Positions 36,401 to 47,628 are shown, counted from the stretch's first letter. The stretch: DNA of 64,000 nt from Coffea arabica (GCF_036785885.1 NC_092322.1:20172466-20236465); one strand, 5' to 3'. A program made the numbers and translations. The notes: generated from the letters alone by a model not told the origin.

Positions 36401-37523
36401 GGTATACAAACTCAAGAAAGCATTATACGGGTTAAAACAAGCCCCACGTGCTTGGTATAGTCGTATAGATGCTTATTTTTCTAAGGAGGGATTTAAGAAA
36501 TGTCCATATGAGCATACACTTTTCATAAAGATTGGAGATGGAGGTAAATTGCTGATTGTTTGCTTATATGTTGATGATCTTATTTTTACTGGGAATGATA
36601 GTGCCATGTTTGAGAAATTCAAGAAATCTATGATGGCTGAATTTGATATGTCTGATCTTGGAAAGATGCATTATTTTTTGGGTATTGAAGTGGTGCAATC
36701 TGCTGATGGAATTTTTGTCTCTCAAAGAAAATATGTGCAAGAAATTCTGAACAGATTTCAAATGTCGAATTGTAATTCTGTTAGTACGCCAGTTGAAGTG
36801 GGTTTAAAACTCATCAAAGAACCAGGAGGAAAGAGGGTTGATAGCACCCTTTACAAGCAAATTGTGGGAAGTTTGATGTATTTGACAGCAACTAGGCCTG
36901 ATATTATGCATGCTGTAAGTCTTATTAGTAGATACATGGAAAATCCAAGGGAGACACATCTTCTAGCTGCCAAGAGGATTCTTCGATACTTGCAGGGAAC
37001 CATTGAGTATGGATTATTTTACAAGAATGGTGAAAAATTAGATTTGTTTGGTTTTACTGACAGTGACTATGCAGGCGATTCTGATGATAGAAAGAGTACG
37101 TCTGGGTATGTGTTCATGATGGGTTCAGCAGCTATTTCATGGTGTTCAAAAAAGCAACCAATTGTTACGTTATCAACAACTGAAGCAGAGTATGTAGCTG
37201 CAACCGCCTGTGCCTGTCAAGCAATTTGGTTAAGGAATATTCTTGAAGAGTTGCATTTTCAGCAAGAAGGAGCTACTACAATTTATTGTGACAACAGTTC
37301 TGCCATCAAGCTCTCTAAAAATCCAGTTCTACATGGAAGAACCAAACACATAGATGTGAGGTTTCATTTTCTAAGGGAGCTCACAAGGGATGAAATAATT
37401 GAGTTTCTCTACTGCAAAAGTGAAGATCAGATTGCTGATATAATGACCAAGCCATTGAAGTTATCCACGTTTCAGAAATTAAGGAAGCTGCTTGGAGTCT
37501 GTGCAGTTAATAAATCATATTAA
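33471..37523 (+). CDS. Copia 2 gag-pol polyprotein, intact (1350 aa)
   Basis: Encodes the full Ty1/copia set in order: gag (residues 1-~270, PRFDGHYDHWSMLMENFLRS; Arg/Gly-rich linker ~215-260); CCHC knuckle CYKCHRYGHYQSEC at 279-292; aspartic protease WYLDTGCSNHMCG with catalytic Asp 333; integrase zinc region from HFRYGHLNF (465) and core triad Asp529, Asp592, Glu628 with the exact D-35-E spacing; reverse transcriptase motif YVDD at 1033-1036; RNase H Asp1197 (TDSDYAGDSDDRKSTSGYV), LSTTEAEYVA and the terminal ADIMTKPL. ATG 33471 is 62 bases after the LTR. The length is normal for the superfamily. No stop or frameshift is present, in contrast to every other element here. Replication would occur in cytoplasmic virus-like particles, with integration in the nucleus. 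Confidence 0.98.
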   Translation: MATDNFVQPAIPRFDGHYDHWSMLMENFLRSKEYWQVVESGVAEPTAGEILSEVQKMELEALKLKDLKAKNYLFQAIDRAILETILSKDTSKQIWDSMKKKYQGNAKAKRVQLQALRTEFETLRMKSSESVTDYFARTMAIANKMRIHGENLKDVTIVEKILRSMTTKFNFVVCCIEESKDIDAISIDELQSSLLVHEQKINQQEKEEQALVASAEIHSTWRGGKSRGRGRGRGNNDRGNQQQQYQHQENQFQERRRGRGGYPLTNQRPKSADKSNVECYKCHRYGHYQSECRTNLNRQNGERTNFAEKEEEVSLLMVCHMSEETQQNTWYLDTGCSNHMCGDKKAFSELDESFRSTVKFGDNSTISVMGKGRVIIQAKENSSTHTITDVLFAPDLKTNLLSMGQLLEKGYEIFGKGGVCQIRDAKLGLIAQVKMTANRMFPLDLQNLTHSCFSTKSKDVGWLWHFRYGHLNFGGLKTLQQKNMVAGLPQITTPSEVCEECVVSKQHRDSFPKGKSWRAKNVLELVHSDLCGPINPSSNGGKRYFMTFTDDYSRKTWVYFLQEKSEAFSVFKNFMTLVEKEAGKSIKFFRSDRGGEYNSHEFINFCEEHGIQKQLTAAYTPQQNGVSERKNRTILNMVRSILTKSGVPKNFWPEAVNWSIHILNRSPTLAVKNMTPEEAWSGRKPTVDHFKIFGCIAYAHVPEQKRTKLDNKGEKCIFLGVSDQSKAYKLYNPITKKIVISRDVIFDEENFWPWSNNIIKQQIPADFDGVDEENRQQLTEQIPSNGPDNVSNSQTVAEDEGRPQRSRKRPAWMIDYEVTGIDQSEDPLTYFALFSDCDPTVFEEAVKDLKWQKAMDEEIAAIERNNTWELTNLPEGQKSIGVKWVYKTKLKENGEVDKYKARLVAKGYKQEFGVDYGEVFAPVARHDTIRMVIALAAQNSWPIFQLDVKSAFLHGDLQEQVFIDQPPGYVKVGGEHKVYKLKKALYGLKQAPRAWYSRIDAYFSKEGFKKCPYEHTLFIKIGDGGKLLIVCLYVDDLIFTGNDSAMFEKFKKSMMAEFDMSDLGKMHYFLGIEVVQSADGIFVSQRKYVQEILNRFQMSNCNSVSTPVEVGLKLIKEPGGKRVDSTLYKQIVGSLMYLTATRPDIMHAVSLISRYMENPRETHLLAAKRILRYLQGTIEYGLFYKNGEKLDLFGFTDSDYAGDSDDRKSTSGYVFMMGSAAISWCSKKQPIVTLSTTEAEYVAATACACQAIWLRNILEELHFQQEGATTIYCDNSSAIKLSKNPVLHGRTKHIDVRFHFLRELTRDEIIEFLYCKSEDQIADIMTKPLKLSTFQKLRKLLGVCAVNKSY

Positions 37524-37547
37524 ACTGAATGTTTGATAAACTTTCAG

Positions 37548-37561
37548 TTTAAGGGAGGAAT
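37548..37561 (+). other. Polypurine tract of copia 2
   Basis: A purine-rich run (AAGGGAGGAAT) lies immediately before the 3' LTR. Confidence 0.8.
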
Positions 37562-37849
37562 TGTTAGAAGTATTTACCGTTGTTAATTAATCATATTTGT
37601 TTATGCTACCTAGTTAGTGGAGTTAGTGGAATAACTAGTGGGATTAGTGGAGTACCTAGTGGAGTTAGTGGAGTTAGTAGTGGAGTGAGTGGAGTTATTG
37701 GGATAGATAGTGGAGTTAGTGGGATAGTTAGTGGAGTTGGTTTAAACTCTATAAATAGAGTAATTTCATGTTATAAGTTGTGAGAGTTTTACAAAGAAAT
37801 AAACATTTGTCCTTTGCTTCTCTTATTATTTGCCTCAATATTTGTATCA
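37562..37849 (+). repeat. 3' LTR of copia 2
   Basis: Same 288 bases as the 5' LTR except A/G at the CTAATTAG/CTAGTTAG position. The NLR coding sequence resumes at the next base. Confidence 0.97.
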
Positions 37850-38077
37850 GGGGAATGTCCGACTCTTGGAATGATTGAAGTGAAACGATGTGGCGAGTCT
37901 GTTGCAAGTTCAGTGAAGCAAATTCAAGAAGAACAGATAGATATGGGAAATGAGGTTCTAAAGATCTTAATTGAATATTGTGGTGACGCACGGAGTTCCA
38001 GCAAAGAAGAAGAAGAAGAAGAAGAAGAGGAGGAGGAGGAGGAGGAGAGTCAAGTACCCCCCTCGCAAGTAGTCTAA

Positions 38078-39480
38078 TTCAAGTTTCTTGAAAAGCATTT
38101 TCTGGAGCTTCCTTTTTTTTTTTTTTTGTTTGACTTGATGTGTTTAGCTATAACTTTGTGACTGTGACTGCAATGGCAAACACCATAAAATCTCAATTCG
38201 TGAAATCTTCTTTAATTTGCTACAGATTGATTTGATACTTATGGCAAGTTGAGCACAAGTTTAAATGCAAGATACATCTTTCTCTTCCTTCTTACATGTT
38301 TCAGTCAGAGTAGTACAGAAACTTTTAACTTTCAGTTAGAGTAGTATAGAAACTTTTAACAAAGAACCACACAATCAATTAATTAATATGTTAAAACATC
38401 CATTTTTTGTCTAGCAACAAATATTAAGAAGAGACAGAAGAAAGGGGCGAAAAACTCGGTTATGTTACTTTTCAATAGAGAAAGGGCATAGCAAAAGAAT
38501 AATAAAATTTGCCTCAAGTGGTTGTCTAATGCAATTTGTGTATTGTTGTTATATGCAGCCCATTTTCATTGGCGTAAGAGCTAGAAATAACTTTGGATAT
38601 CAGGCCAAAAGGAAAAAAGAATCTAAAAACTTGTGCAACAATTATCTTTATATGCGTCTTTCTTCGTTACACTATTTTCAGGCACATACTTTTTCCAATT
38701 AGCGATACTTTTGGAAGTCTAAAGAAAGTAAACATTTTAAAACTTTTCTTTGCCGTTTCATCTTTTAGTTTCCATTCTTAGCGACTAAATGTTCAAACTG
38801 ATCAAAATGAAAAATCAAAGAAACTAGATGACAATTTTGTTGAAAATTTTCTGTACTTTTTTTTTTTTATCAACTGGTCTTACTTTGCCACAGTTCCTTC
38901 CTCTAGAGAAATTAATGAAAATCAAATTAAAATCTTTTGAGATGGAAACAAGTTGGTTGCATTAACGATCACTAGTTTTTGCATAAAGTATTTGTTAAAA
39001 TTTATAATGCACTTTGACTGCACATATCAAAATTGTGCCTTCAAGAAAATATTTTTTTAATGAAATAGCTCATATTTTAATTAACATAATCTTTTTTGTT
39101 TTTATTACACAAATCTCTATTGTCTACAATTTTTAGAGAAAAATTGTATCAAATTTTTAGGGTTGGACGTAATTCATCTCTTTTCACTAAACATACAATT
39201 TGAAAATGGACAATGCTGTGATAATGAGGAGTCACCGCTATAATTCATAAATGAGTTGCTGATATACTGCCACATATAGGTTTTAACCTGCTATTATAGG
39301 ATTCACAGGGGGGACAAAATTATAGTAGTAAATTTGGTGTAACTAATAGTAAGCTTTTGCATAAAACAAGTAAGTTTCATAATTAACCAACTACTTCTAG
39401 AATAGTTGGCCACCAAGAGCTTTAAGTCTCTACTTGCATCAAGGTCAAGAGAGTTATAGTCATAATTTCCTGAAGATTTC
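38078..39480. other. 3' flank of NLR-A, no gene seen
   Basis: 38078-38450 is homologous to the NLR-B 3' flank (60110-60475; shared TTCTGGAGCTTCC, GCTACAGATTGAT, AACAAATATTAAG), marking the right limit of the duplicated block near 38450. Beyond that, 38450-39480 is AT-rich with only short random frames. Confidence 0.6.
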
Positions 39481-39498
39481 GCCAACGGGTGCATAAGT

Positions 39499-39594
39499 AT
39501 CCGTTTGGATGGTATCCGTTTGGATGGTGATTCAGTCCTCTCCAGGTTCCTCCTATCCGTTTGGATGGTGATTCAGTCCTCTCCAGGTTCCTCC
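39499..39594. repeat. 41-bp tandem repeat (two full units plus partial)
   Basis: Units at 39513-39553 and 39554-39594 (TATCCGTTTGGATGG...CAGGTTCCTCC) are nearly identical and are preceded by a 14-base partial unit. A second array of about 28-bp units (AGAGTAGGAGTAGGTGT...) follows at 39628-39700. Confidence 0.85.
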
Positions 39595-39779
39595 TTGATC
39601 CCTTTGGGTCCTTCTCCCTCCTAGTATAGAGTAGGAGTAGGTGTAACTTATTATTAGAGTAGGAGTAGGTGTGACTTATTATTAAAGTAGGAGTAGGGGT
39701 AGGCGTAGAATAGAATTTATCGTATCCTACCAAAAACTGGGAGTAACTGTTTATTTTCAAATCCACAGTAACAAAGGGG

Positions 39780-41155
39780 GTGTTTTTGTGCAAAAGATGA
39801 CAATCAAAGAAATTCAAATAAAAATATCAAAATAAATAACTAACTAGAAATTAAATGACAATTCACTAAACTTAGAGTAACAATAATTGAAGGTCTAAAA
39901 CAATTAAAACAAGAAAACAATTACAAATAAAATAAAATAGGCAACTAAAAATCAAATGGCAATTCGCTAAAATCAAGGTAATAATAATTAAAGATCTAGC
40001 CAAGAAATAACTTCAACAATGGTTCACCTAATTGATCATCAATGCACAAGCAATTCCAGTTATTTATTAATAAATAAGTTATAACTGCCAAACAAGCGAT
40101 GACAGTCAACCCCTCCTTACTGTGTCGATGATTAAGGTACGCCCGTTAATCACTACTCTAATTGAGAAATAATTCTAGGTACGCCCATAAGATTTAATTT
40201 CTCAATTGTCTTACGTATTAGAGGAGTCTTATTCTAATCAAATAACGCACTACCAGGGTTATTTCAGATTAGTCCGCGTATCCCCCTGACACAAACCCAA
40301 TCGTGCCAGTTGTCACTAATTCAAGGCAATTAAACAATTAGGGATTTAAATGCCCTAATTGACAATAGATTACCAAATTAACTAATTATCCGGATCCAAG
40401 ACAATCAATTAATTAAATAACCATAAGCATAGCAATCAAGGAATATGCAAATACCAATGAATAAAAGAAAAAGATTAAATTAAATCGATCTCACAATTTT
40501 AGGCGATCCAAAGCATCCGTTATTCCTTAACTAGAGTGAGGAAATTAGTTCATATTTGATGAACAAAATTCACAGGAAATTGAAACAAGAGCTGCGGCCA
40601 TCAAGTGGAAAATAGGCGAACTCAATTCGTTCAAAGGAATAAAGAAAAGCAAAGTTATAGAGGGTAATTCAATGTCTTCCTAAATGTTCCTGCCATCCGA
40701 GGAGAAAAGAAGTACTAAAAGACAAGAACAAGAAAAGTCAAAGAAAGCAATTCCTAATTGCTCCTGACAAGCGCCGTAGGAGTCTTCCTAAAAGCATCCC
40801 CAAACGAAATATCAAAAGCTAAGCCTAAAAGTAGTGCTTGTCCTCTGCCCAATTTTTCTACCTAACTGCTAACTAAGAGCTCCTCTTGTGCGGCGGCTCC
40901 CAAGGGAAAAGAACACTTCGGCCAAATTGCCCAAGAGGGCTTGCGTCTCTTTTGTTCCCAAAATGCCCCTATATGCCGTTCATTTGAATTCTTTCCTGAT
41001 GACTGTCAAATTGGCGTTGGTTGTGGTATTTTCGTTCTACTCTCTGAAATAAATGCAAATTACGAAAAATAAGTAGAATCTAATAATTAATTCATATCAG
41101 ATCAGGTAATAAGAGAAATTAATAATAAAATAAATAATAAAATTGCAACCTATCA
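39780..41155 (-). repeat. Probable Athila/Tat-type LTR remnant (solo or truncated)
   Basis: The right edge is ATTGCAACCTATCA (minus strand start TGATAGGTTGCAAT), the same style of terminus as the Athila/Tat LTRs at 10540 and 16051. The body contains retroelement-like text such as ATTAAGGTACGCCCGTTAATC and a repeated GTACGCCC. No coding region. The left edge and a target duplication are not resolved. Confidence 0.45.
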
Positions 41156-42631
41156 GATATCAATCACATTTATAGTAATATTCTTAAATTTCCCTAGTCA
41201 TAGTACTAATGAGATAGGACATCATTAGTATGGAAAGACTAGTACACAATTAGTCTCTACTTAATGTAAGTAGTGGTTGTTCTCATCAACCATAGTATAT
41301 AGATACCTAGGTTAATGTGTAGATGATTTGTAATGTACAAATACATTGGAGTGATTCGCTTAGAGATCCCATTAGGATATCTATCTAGTGCCAATGGTTG
41401 TATCTCTTGTGGTAAGTTATGTAAATGATCCTGCGACTTGAGATCACCATAGTATCTTGAGTGTGAATCACTACATTTTGACTCTATTGCTTGTTACTCA
41501 TTGAGAGTGACTTAGAGAACAGAGATTGGGTGTAGTGTGAAACACGGAAAGGTAATGAGTGATCAAGATAGGATTCACCACTCCGATAGTCGGAATTGAT
41601 ATCCGGATGGCCACTAGTGGGAAATTAATCCTAAAAGGTCGCCTACATTAGGTTAATTGAAAAATATTTTCAAGTTAACCTAATCTAGGGTTAATTCTGG
41701 AAACTAGTAAATTTAATTAGTCATTAAGGAATTGGCACTTATTCCTTGACTAATTGGATATCGGTGGTGAAAGGATAATAATTACATGGTAACTTCTCAT
41801 GAAAAGGTTAGGTCAAAATTCCCTTGACTAATTTCGGGTACTTGGGCGGTCATGCTGTGTTGCTAGACACCGCTCATGATTTATAATTATGAATTAGTTA
41901 ATTATTGTAATTAATGATAAAATAAAGTTGTTTATTTTATCTAATTCTTTTTGGGAATTATAACTCATAATTATTGCCAATGTATTTGGAGCCTATTGGA
42001 TCACATGCATTAGAGTTTTGGTTCTGGATTAAAATTATGTGTCTGAGTGAAGACTTGGAAATAAAGTATAAGATACTTTCGGGATTTAATTTATAAGAAA
42101 AATAAATTCTAGACCTATTTGAGCAGATAGGAGAAAATAGTTATCTCCTATCTATCAGATAGCTGAGGGATAGAGTTTGTTATTGGATAAAAAACCTATC
42201 TCTTCCTTTTTTCTTTCTACGAATCCTCTCTCTATTAGAACGATGAAACATCTATGACTCTCTCAAGGGAAAAATAAGGTTTTGTCATACATAGAGAGTG
42301 GAGGAAAAAAGGTGTGTAAGACATACATAGAGAGAAAAATATAGACAAGGAAAAGTGAAAAGAAAGGCTGGCAACTTTTATAACTTTCACACATATATCG
42401 TAGAGACGATCCAGATATCACTCTCGCGTGGATTTCGGTACAGGCAGGACATCTGGACTGCTCAAGGGGTTGTTCATCTTCTCCAATTCGGCAGAGGAAC
42501 GTCACGCGGATTAAGGTAACCCGTTTTTCCCTCTCTTCTGGAACCATACGCAAAATCTAGGGTGATCCTTGAGTGGGTTTTTGGGAAAAAATTTTTAATT
42601 TCCGCTGCCTTTCTGTCCCAAAAACCTAACA
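41156..42631 (+). repeat. Probable 3' part of an LTR-type repeat
   Basis: Ends AATTTCCGCTGCC...AAAACCTAACA at 42631, a common plant LTR 3' end, without a primer-binding site following, so it would be a 3' or solo LTR. No matching TGTTAG start was found; the left end may have been cut by the adjoining LTR remnant. No gene. Confidence 0.4.
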
Positions 42632-44470
42632 CCATATCACATGAATGACGTTATAGATTTCTTTTGTTTCTTTTTTTTTTTTTTTGTTTTTGAAAAATGA
42701 AAACCTATGAAAATGGTGAAATGGAAACATTAGATAAAAAAAAATTAAAAACCAATAAAACTAAACATAGAAAATTTGAGCAAAATAAGTTTTAGTGAAA
42801 ATGAAAACTCTGAGTTTGTAGATTTGGTTCTACGCGTGCATACATTTTAGTTTGACAAAACACAATTAGTGCTTTTATGTACTAAGCTTGTGTAGTAAAA
42901 AACGTTTCCCCTTCTAAGCTTGTACACTTGAGTAGAAGTCGAGGGCAAGTCTTTTGATTGGAAAATCACTCTTGATATTAAAATTTATTGAGAGAATAAA
43001 TGTATGAACTTATTAGATATTCATTGACTACCATTCTTTTGAGATTTGTACCGCACTTTATTTAATTATACTATTTAGTACTTTTTAAATTTAGTCTAGT
43101 TTAATGTTGGCTTGTATTCTTGAGCAGGACTTGAGAATATGACAGATGTTACGTGACAGGTGCGTGTGGGTTAGGGGCGTGATAATCTCTTTATGGTCTT
43201 AACCTTGTTCAGCCTTCAGAAAGCCAATCAAATACCAATGTTATATATATATATATATATAAGATACTAGCCTATATTTAACTATTGACAAATACCAATG
43301 TTCTACATATATATATTTCACTTTAAAACAAAGAAAATGAAAAGTGAAATATATACATATTAAAACATTGGTATAATTCAATGGTTAAATATAATTTTTT
43401 ATTTTTTTGGTAAATAAGTATTCTAATTTTTGTAATAATTTCTTTTAAAAAATGGAGACAAAATATACATGAAAAGTACTTTCTTTCATTTTTATTCTTG
43501 TTCTCTATTAATAAATCCTTTTAATGTTTAAGTATATATTAGTATTTTTTTTTGAAAAATATTTCAATTGCACATATTATCATAACTACAAACTTTATTT
43601 AATAAAACATTTATGTAATTACTATGATTATATACATCTACAATTGTATCACAATTTTCTACAATATTCTTTATTTAAAAAGATATAATAACACCATTGC
43701 CCAATGATAAAACTATTAAAATATTATGTATACGAGGGCTTGAATGCCTTTTCACACATCTCATAAATAAAATCTAATCCACTTGTTCGACCTTTTGGCA
43801 ATAGGGGGCAATTTGTATGTTTTTTTATTACAGGGGGCAATTTGTGATTAAGGCTATTGAAAAAGAATAATTTTTCTTCGTTGATTAGCAATGTGGACTA
43901 CGGTAGATATTGATATACACTTTAATGTTTGTCAATGTTCACTTTTGATAAAACACTATGGTAAAATAGAGAAATCATTAAAAGATTTTTATGTAAGGAC
44001 AATGAAATATCACATGATTGCAATTTTTTTGATGTAGCATAACCAATTGAATAACTCGACTTCAATTTGAGGCAAAATAGACACTTTTCCTATACAGAAT
44101 GAGGTACTTTACATGCACGTTAGGGTACATTTTTATACAAGTACTTTTCTTACAGTAGTTAATTAATGATAAAAAAAAATTCAAGTGGATGGCTGAATAT
44201 AATTATACATTTTTGAAATAAAAAATTTGCAAGAAACAAAGCTCATAATAATCACTAACTAATTTTTTAAATTTACTATGCCAGTCAGTGAATTTGAGAT
44301 CAAAGAAGCATTTAATTATCCATAATTTAACAAATACAATATATCTGAAGAATTGTGAATAGATTTGAAAAATATAAGAAATTTCAAAATTGTTTTCTAA
44401 TAGATAAATCGCCGCAACTCCCTTCTATGCAAATTACAATCACAACTTAGATAATCATTAACAATTGACT
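42632..44470. other. AT-rich spacer between loci A and B, no gene seen
   Basis: Contains a TA run at 43240-43261, a perfect-looking hairpin at 43273-43393 and poly-T tracts; the longest frames are random. Homology to locus A starts at its right end (about 44475). Confidence 0.6.
43273..43393. repeat. Short foldback (MITE-like) element
   Basis: TATATTTAAC...AATACCAATGTT...TATTTCACTTT on the left is mirrored by AAAGTGAAATATA...AACATTGGTAT...GGTTAAATATA on the right, leaving a loop of about 15 bases: a ~120-bp hairpin. Confidence 0.65.
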
Positions 44471-44943
44471 GATTAGTGTTTAATGTTGGATTTGAATTTG
44501 GGAAACGCTTGTGCACATTATATATATTCACCAGAGTGCACATTCATATTCACTAAATTACGCTTATGGAATTTACTCATTTATGTTCATTAGAGTGCGC
44601 ACATATATGAAAAAAATTATCCAATTTAGGCGATATTGAATTATGCTTCCGTGACTGTCAGAATTTGCACATCTTTAACAAACTTCAGCCCATGTCAAAA
44701 TTCAAGAAAAAATTACTATAATTTAAATAAGAACTGGATCTTGCTTATGAAAATCAATCACGCCAATTAAAAGCTTTCAGCTACTGAAATTTGAATGAGG
44801 ACAAAATCCCAGGTAAGAGAAACAGAATTTCGTCTGTTTGTCTGGAAAGCAGTCCATTTCGACTAGAACTAAAGTTTCCATTTAGGAAAGTTCAAAAATT
44901 GGATAACTTTGTACAACAATTATTGACCTCTGAAATTTCCCTG
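44471..44943. other. Locus B left flank
   Basis: Paralogous to 16052-16270, 18240-18275 and 23691-24002 of locus A joined together; it carries the unoccupied target of copia 1 at about 44643-44661. No gene. Confidence 0.75.
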
Positions 44944-47623
44944 TGTGACGATTCCACCTCTCCCTAGGACGAACCCAAAGGTTTGGCGGATTACCTACCC
45001 AACTCTCGTCGGGACTCACTCACTAGCATTGTCGAAAATAATAAGGTTCTCAAATCAACCATAATTCAACTTCATTTACAAGCCAAAAGTGAAACGTAGC
45101 TTTACATTGCCAAATATCCCAAATGTATTAAATCCATAAAAGTACAAGGAACTTATACACACTAGATCACGTTTAGTTGCTCCAGACCTCCACTTTCTGT
45201 AAGGAAAACAAAAACTAAAGGAATGAGCTAAAAGTCCATTGAGGTTCCTAAACAAGCAATCAGGTAGGGAAACCATGGAAACATTACATTTAACAATTTG
45301 CATGCTTTGCAGAGTAATATCCAGTCATTCAAGAAATAAACTTTCAATCATTGAAAGGATACGTACCCACTTGGATCCATTCATTCAAGTCATTCATTCA
45401 TTCATTCGCCAACCATTTTCCTTATCCCTCCAACATTAGAAAACATTTACAAGTGAAAACTCCTTCAGTGTTCTTGTCATTCATTCATTGATATCATTGC
45501 ATTGAATTCATTGGCCAGTTCTCCACCAGATTTCATGGTAATACTCGAGTATACCAAACACTGTCCCAGGGTCACCAGCCGCCCGACCGAGTCCGCTTCT
45601 GGCTCGAATCGAGTGGCAACGAAGGGCAAGGGCCCAGTTCAGCCAAAGGCTTACATTCATGCACAAGTAACATTCAATCATTAATCATTGAAAATTTCAC
45701 GTTCACTTAGGTCGAGTGCAATAAAGTACACACTCGCCTATTGAAAATCCATTTAACAATCATTTGAAAGGATTTGACATTCAAACAATCATTCACATAG
45801 TCACTTATTGTAGAAACACGCAAGGAACACTCACCTTTTAAAGTAGATCAAAGCTAAACGTTCGACTCCGGGTCGTGCTCGTTCCCACCGTTAAACCCTA
45901 AAAGTAACCAAGACAAGATGTCATGGTCCGATCATTCAAAACTTAGATTAATAAGATACTCACTTTAGCTTTAATCATGAGGCATACACCTATCTAAAAT
46001 CGGCCTCTCAAAACACAAAACTCAAAGACAAACTTGAAAGCCAATTGAAGAATATCCAAATGCATTCTAGGGGTATGAAGTACACTTGTTTAAGGCCACA
46101 AAATCATCTATAATCACACCAATTAAAGTTTTCTCAAAATTTTCCAAGTTCCACTCAATTCATTTGACAAAATTTCCCAGCTTTGGCGACATTCTTTGAA
46201 AAAGTATAACTTGAGTTCCGTAGGTTGAAAAATCACAAAACTTATACCATTAGAAATAGACTCAAAGTCTAATAGACTTTAGAAGACATCTTCATAAAAT
46301 TCAACTCATAGGTTAGTCAAATTTTTAGTTCAAAATCACTGCTGTCTCTTGAGCAAAACAGAACAGTCATGGTTTTTCAGGAAAATTTGTAAATTTGCTG
46401 GTATTTATAGGAGTTGAACCAACCCCTAATTTTTACACGGTTAAAATAGCTATGAGTCTAGTTTCAAATGCAATAAACGGAACTCAATTCAGATTTTTCT
46501 ACACCAAGATATAACATATTTTTCAAATCTGCTCAAAGTCTCTTGCGGGAAAAATTTTCAGCAGCACTTCCCCTTATTTTCCCTAATTTCCAGCCATTTT
46601 TAAGGCTTCATTCTCACCATAAAACAGCCTCAAATCAAGCATATACATACCAGGCCACCAACTCACTAAATCAAGCATTACATAGCATATAACCATCACA
46701 TACTCAAGTTGGAAAAATTAAACCCTAGGCTAGAATTTCACATCTAAAGCTGGAATATCCTATTTTGAAGATAAAATTTCATATCAAAGCTACAAATCTT
46801 CATATCTAAACTTTCATATCCAAATCAAAGTTAGAAACTCCCAATTCATGGCTGAAAAATATAAATAAAAGCTGAAAAATTCCAACAACATCACAAATCC
46901 ATGAAACCAGCCACAAAACTTCCATAGTCAAGTCATATGCCCAATAAATTGCAAGAATAGAAAGAGAAGCAAGTTCCTTAGCTTCATACATTCAAACCTC
47001 CAAGGAAAAATACAAAACAAGGGCTTTCTTTCTCAAGTAACTCCACCAAAAGCTTCCCTTCAAGCTCAACTCAAGAGTAATCGCTGTGGTTTAGGGTTGG
47101 TGTTTGGATTTTTCACAAATCAAGATGGAATTTGGAAGTTTTTTCTCTCTTTTTTTTCTCTCAATTTTGGCCATAAGGAAGGAGAAATGAAGGAAAAATT
47201 TTTTGGTCAATTGCAAGATAAAGACTAATGGAAGTCTTAGTCAAAGAAAGCTTCCTACGTTGACACTGGTCATCTCTTGGTTCCATTCCTATCTCTTTGT
47301 CTTTCTTATCCTCTAATTGCTAGTTTATGCTCCTCTAATATACTTTTAACACTTCTAATCATATACTCCTTCTAGTACCACACTTGTTCTCATTCATCAA
47401 ATATAACACACACATCTCACTAGTCGGTCAAACTACCATAATACTTTACGAAACTTAACATGCATCAAAATTATAAAAGGGAAAACAGAAAAATCTTAAC
47501 TTAACCTTTAAAATTACCATCAAATTAAGACTAACAAATAAGCAAGTAAAGTGAACTAGAAGGAAGTAAAAATTAGTTTTCAAAAACAGGGAAAAATTTA
47601 AAAATAATTTTCGAGTCCTCACA
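44944..47623 (-). mobile_element. Solo LTR of a chromovirus related to the 1-9429 element
   Basis: Begins TGTGACGATTCCACC and ends GAGTCCTCACA, the same termini as the gypsy LTR at 6255-9429, with recognisable but diverged homology along its length (2680 bp here, 3175 bp there). The 5-bp duplication CCCTG lies at 44939-44943 and 47624-47628. Locus A has a single CCCTG at the same place (23998-24002). There is no internal region, so it arose by LTR-LTR recombination after insertion. Orientation is taken from the full-length relative. Short frames inside have no domain. Confidence 0.95.
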
Positions 47624-47628
47624 CCCTG

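Larger units (their letters stand above)
33121..37849 (+). mobile_element. Young intact Ty1/copia element (copia 2) inserted in NLR-A
   Basis: Two 288-bp LTRs (33121-33408 and 37562-37849) differ at one base by eye. The 5-bp duplication GGGGA lies at 33116-33120 and 37850-37854. NLR-B reads through the site uninterrupted (GGGGA 59912-59916). The internal region encodes one uninterrupted 1350-codon gag-pol. All parts needed for transposition look present: PBS, PPT, LTR TATA box and all catalytic motifs. It lies in the same orientation as the NLR. Confidence 0.98.
29520..38077 (+). pseudogene. NLR-A: R1-type CC-NB-LRR resistance gene, disrupted
   Basis: The paralogue of NLR-B, readable end to end but broken. 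ATG 29520 (nine in-frame codons upstream of it begin with GTG and have no counterpart in B) opens about 608 codons covering the long N-terminal region, coiled coil and the P-loop GMPGLGKTTLAT (about 31214-31250), ending at TAG 31344-31346 just after YSMHNLLV. Relative to NLR-B a single-base loss near 31380 then shifts the frame. From 31391 the rest of NB-ARC (YLLVLDDLWD, GSRIVITSRL, CGGLPLTIV, CLLYFGAF, LHD) and LRRs run to 33120, where copia 2 is inserted. The last 75 codons resume at 37850 (GECPTLGMIEVKRCG) and end in an acidic tail at 38077. An NLR would be a cytoplasmic immune receptor; this copy could at most give a truncated N-terminal protein. Confidence 0.95.

Noticed and set aside
39499..39594. 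Short repeats considered as a CRISPR-like array
   Set aside because: Units are directly adjacent with no spacers, there are only two full copies, and the DNA is eukaryotic.
43240..43393. Hairpin considered as a microRNA precursor
   Set aside because: The arms are AT-rich and extend to the very ends like a foldback MITE; nothing marks a mature 21-nt region. Small-RNA data would be needed.
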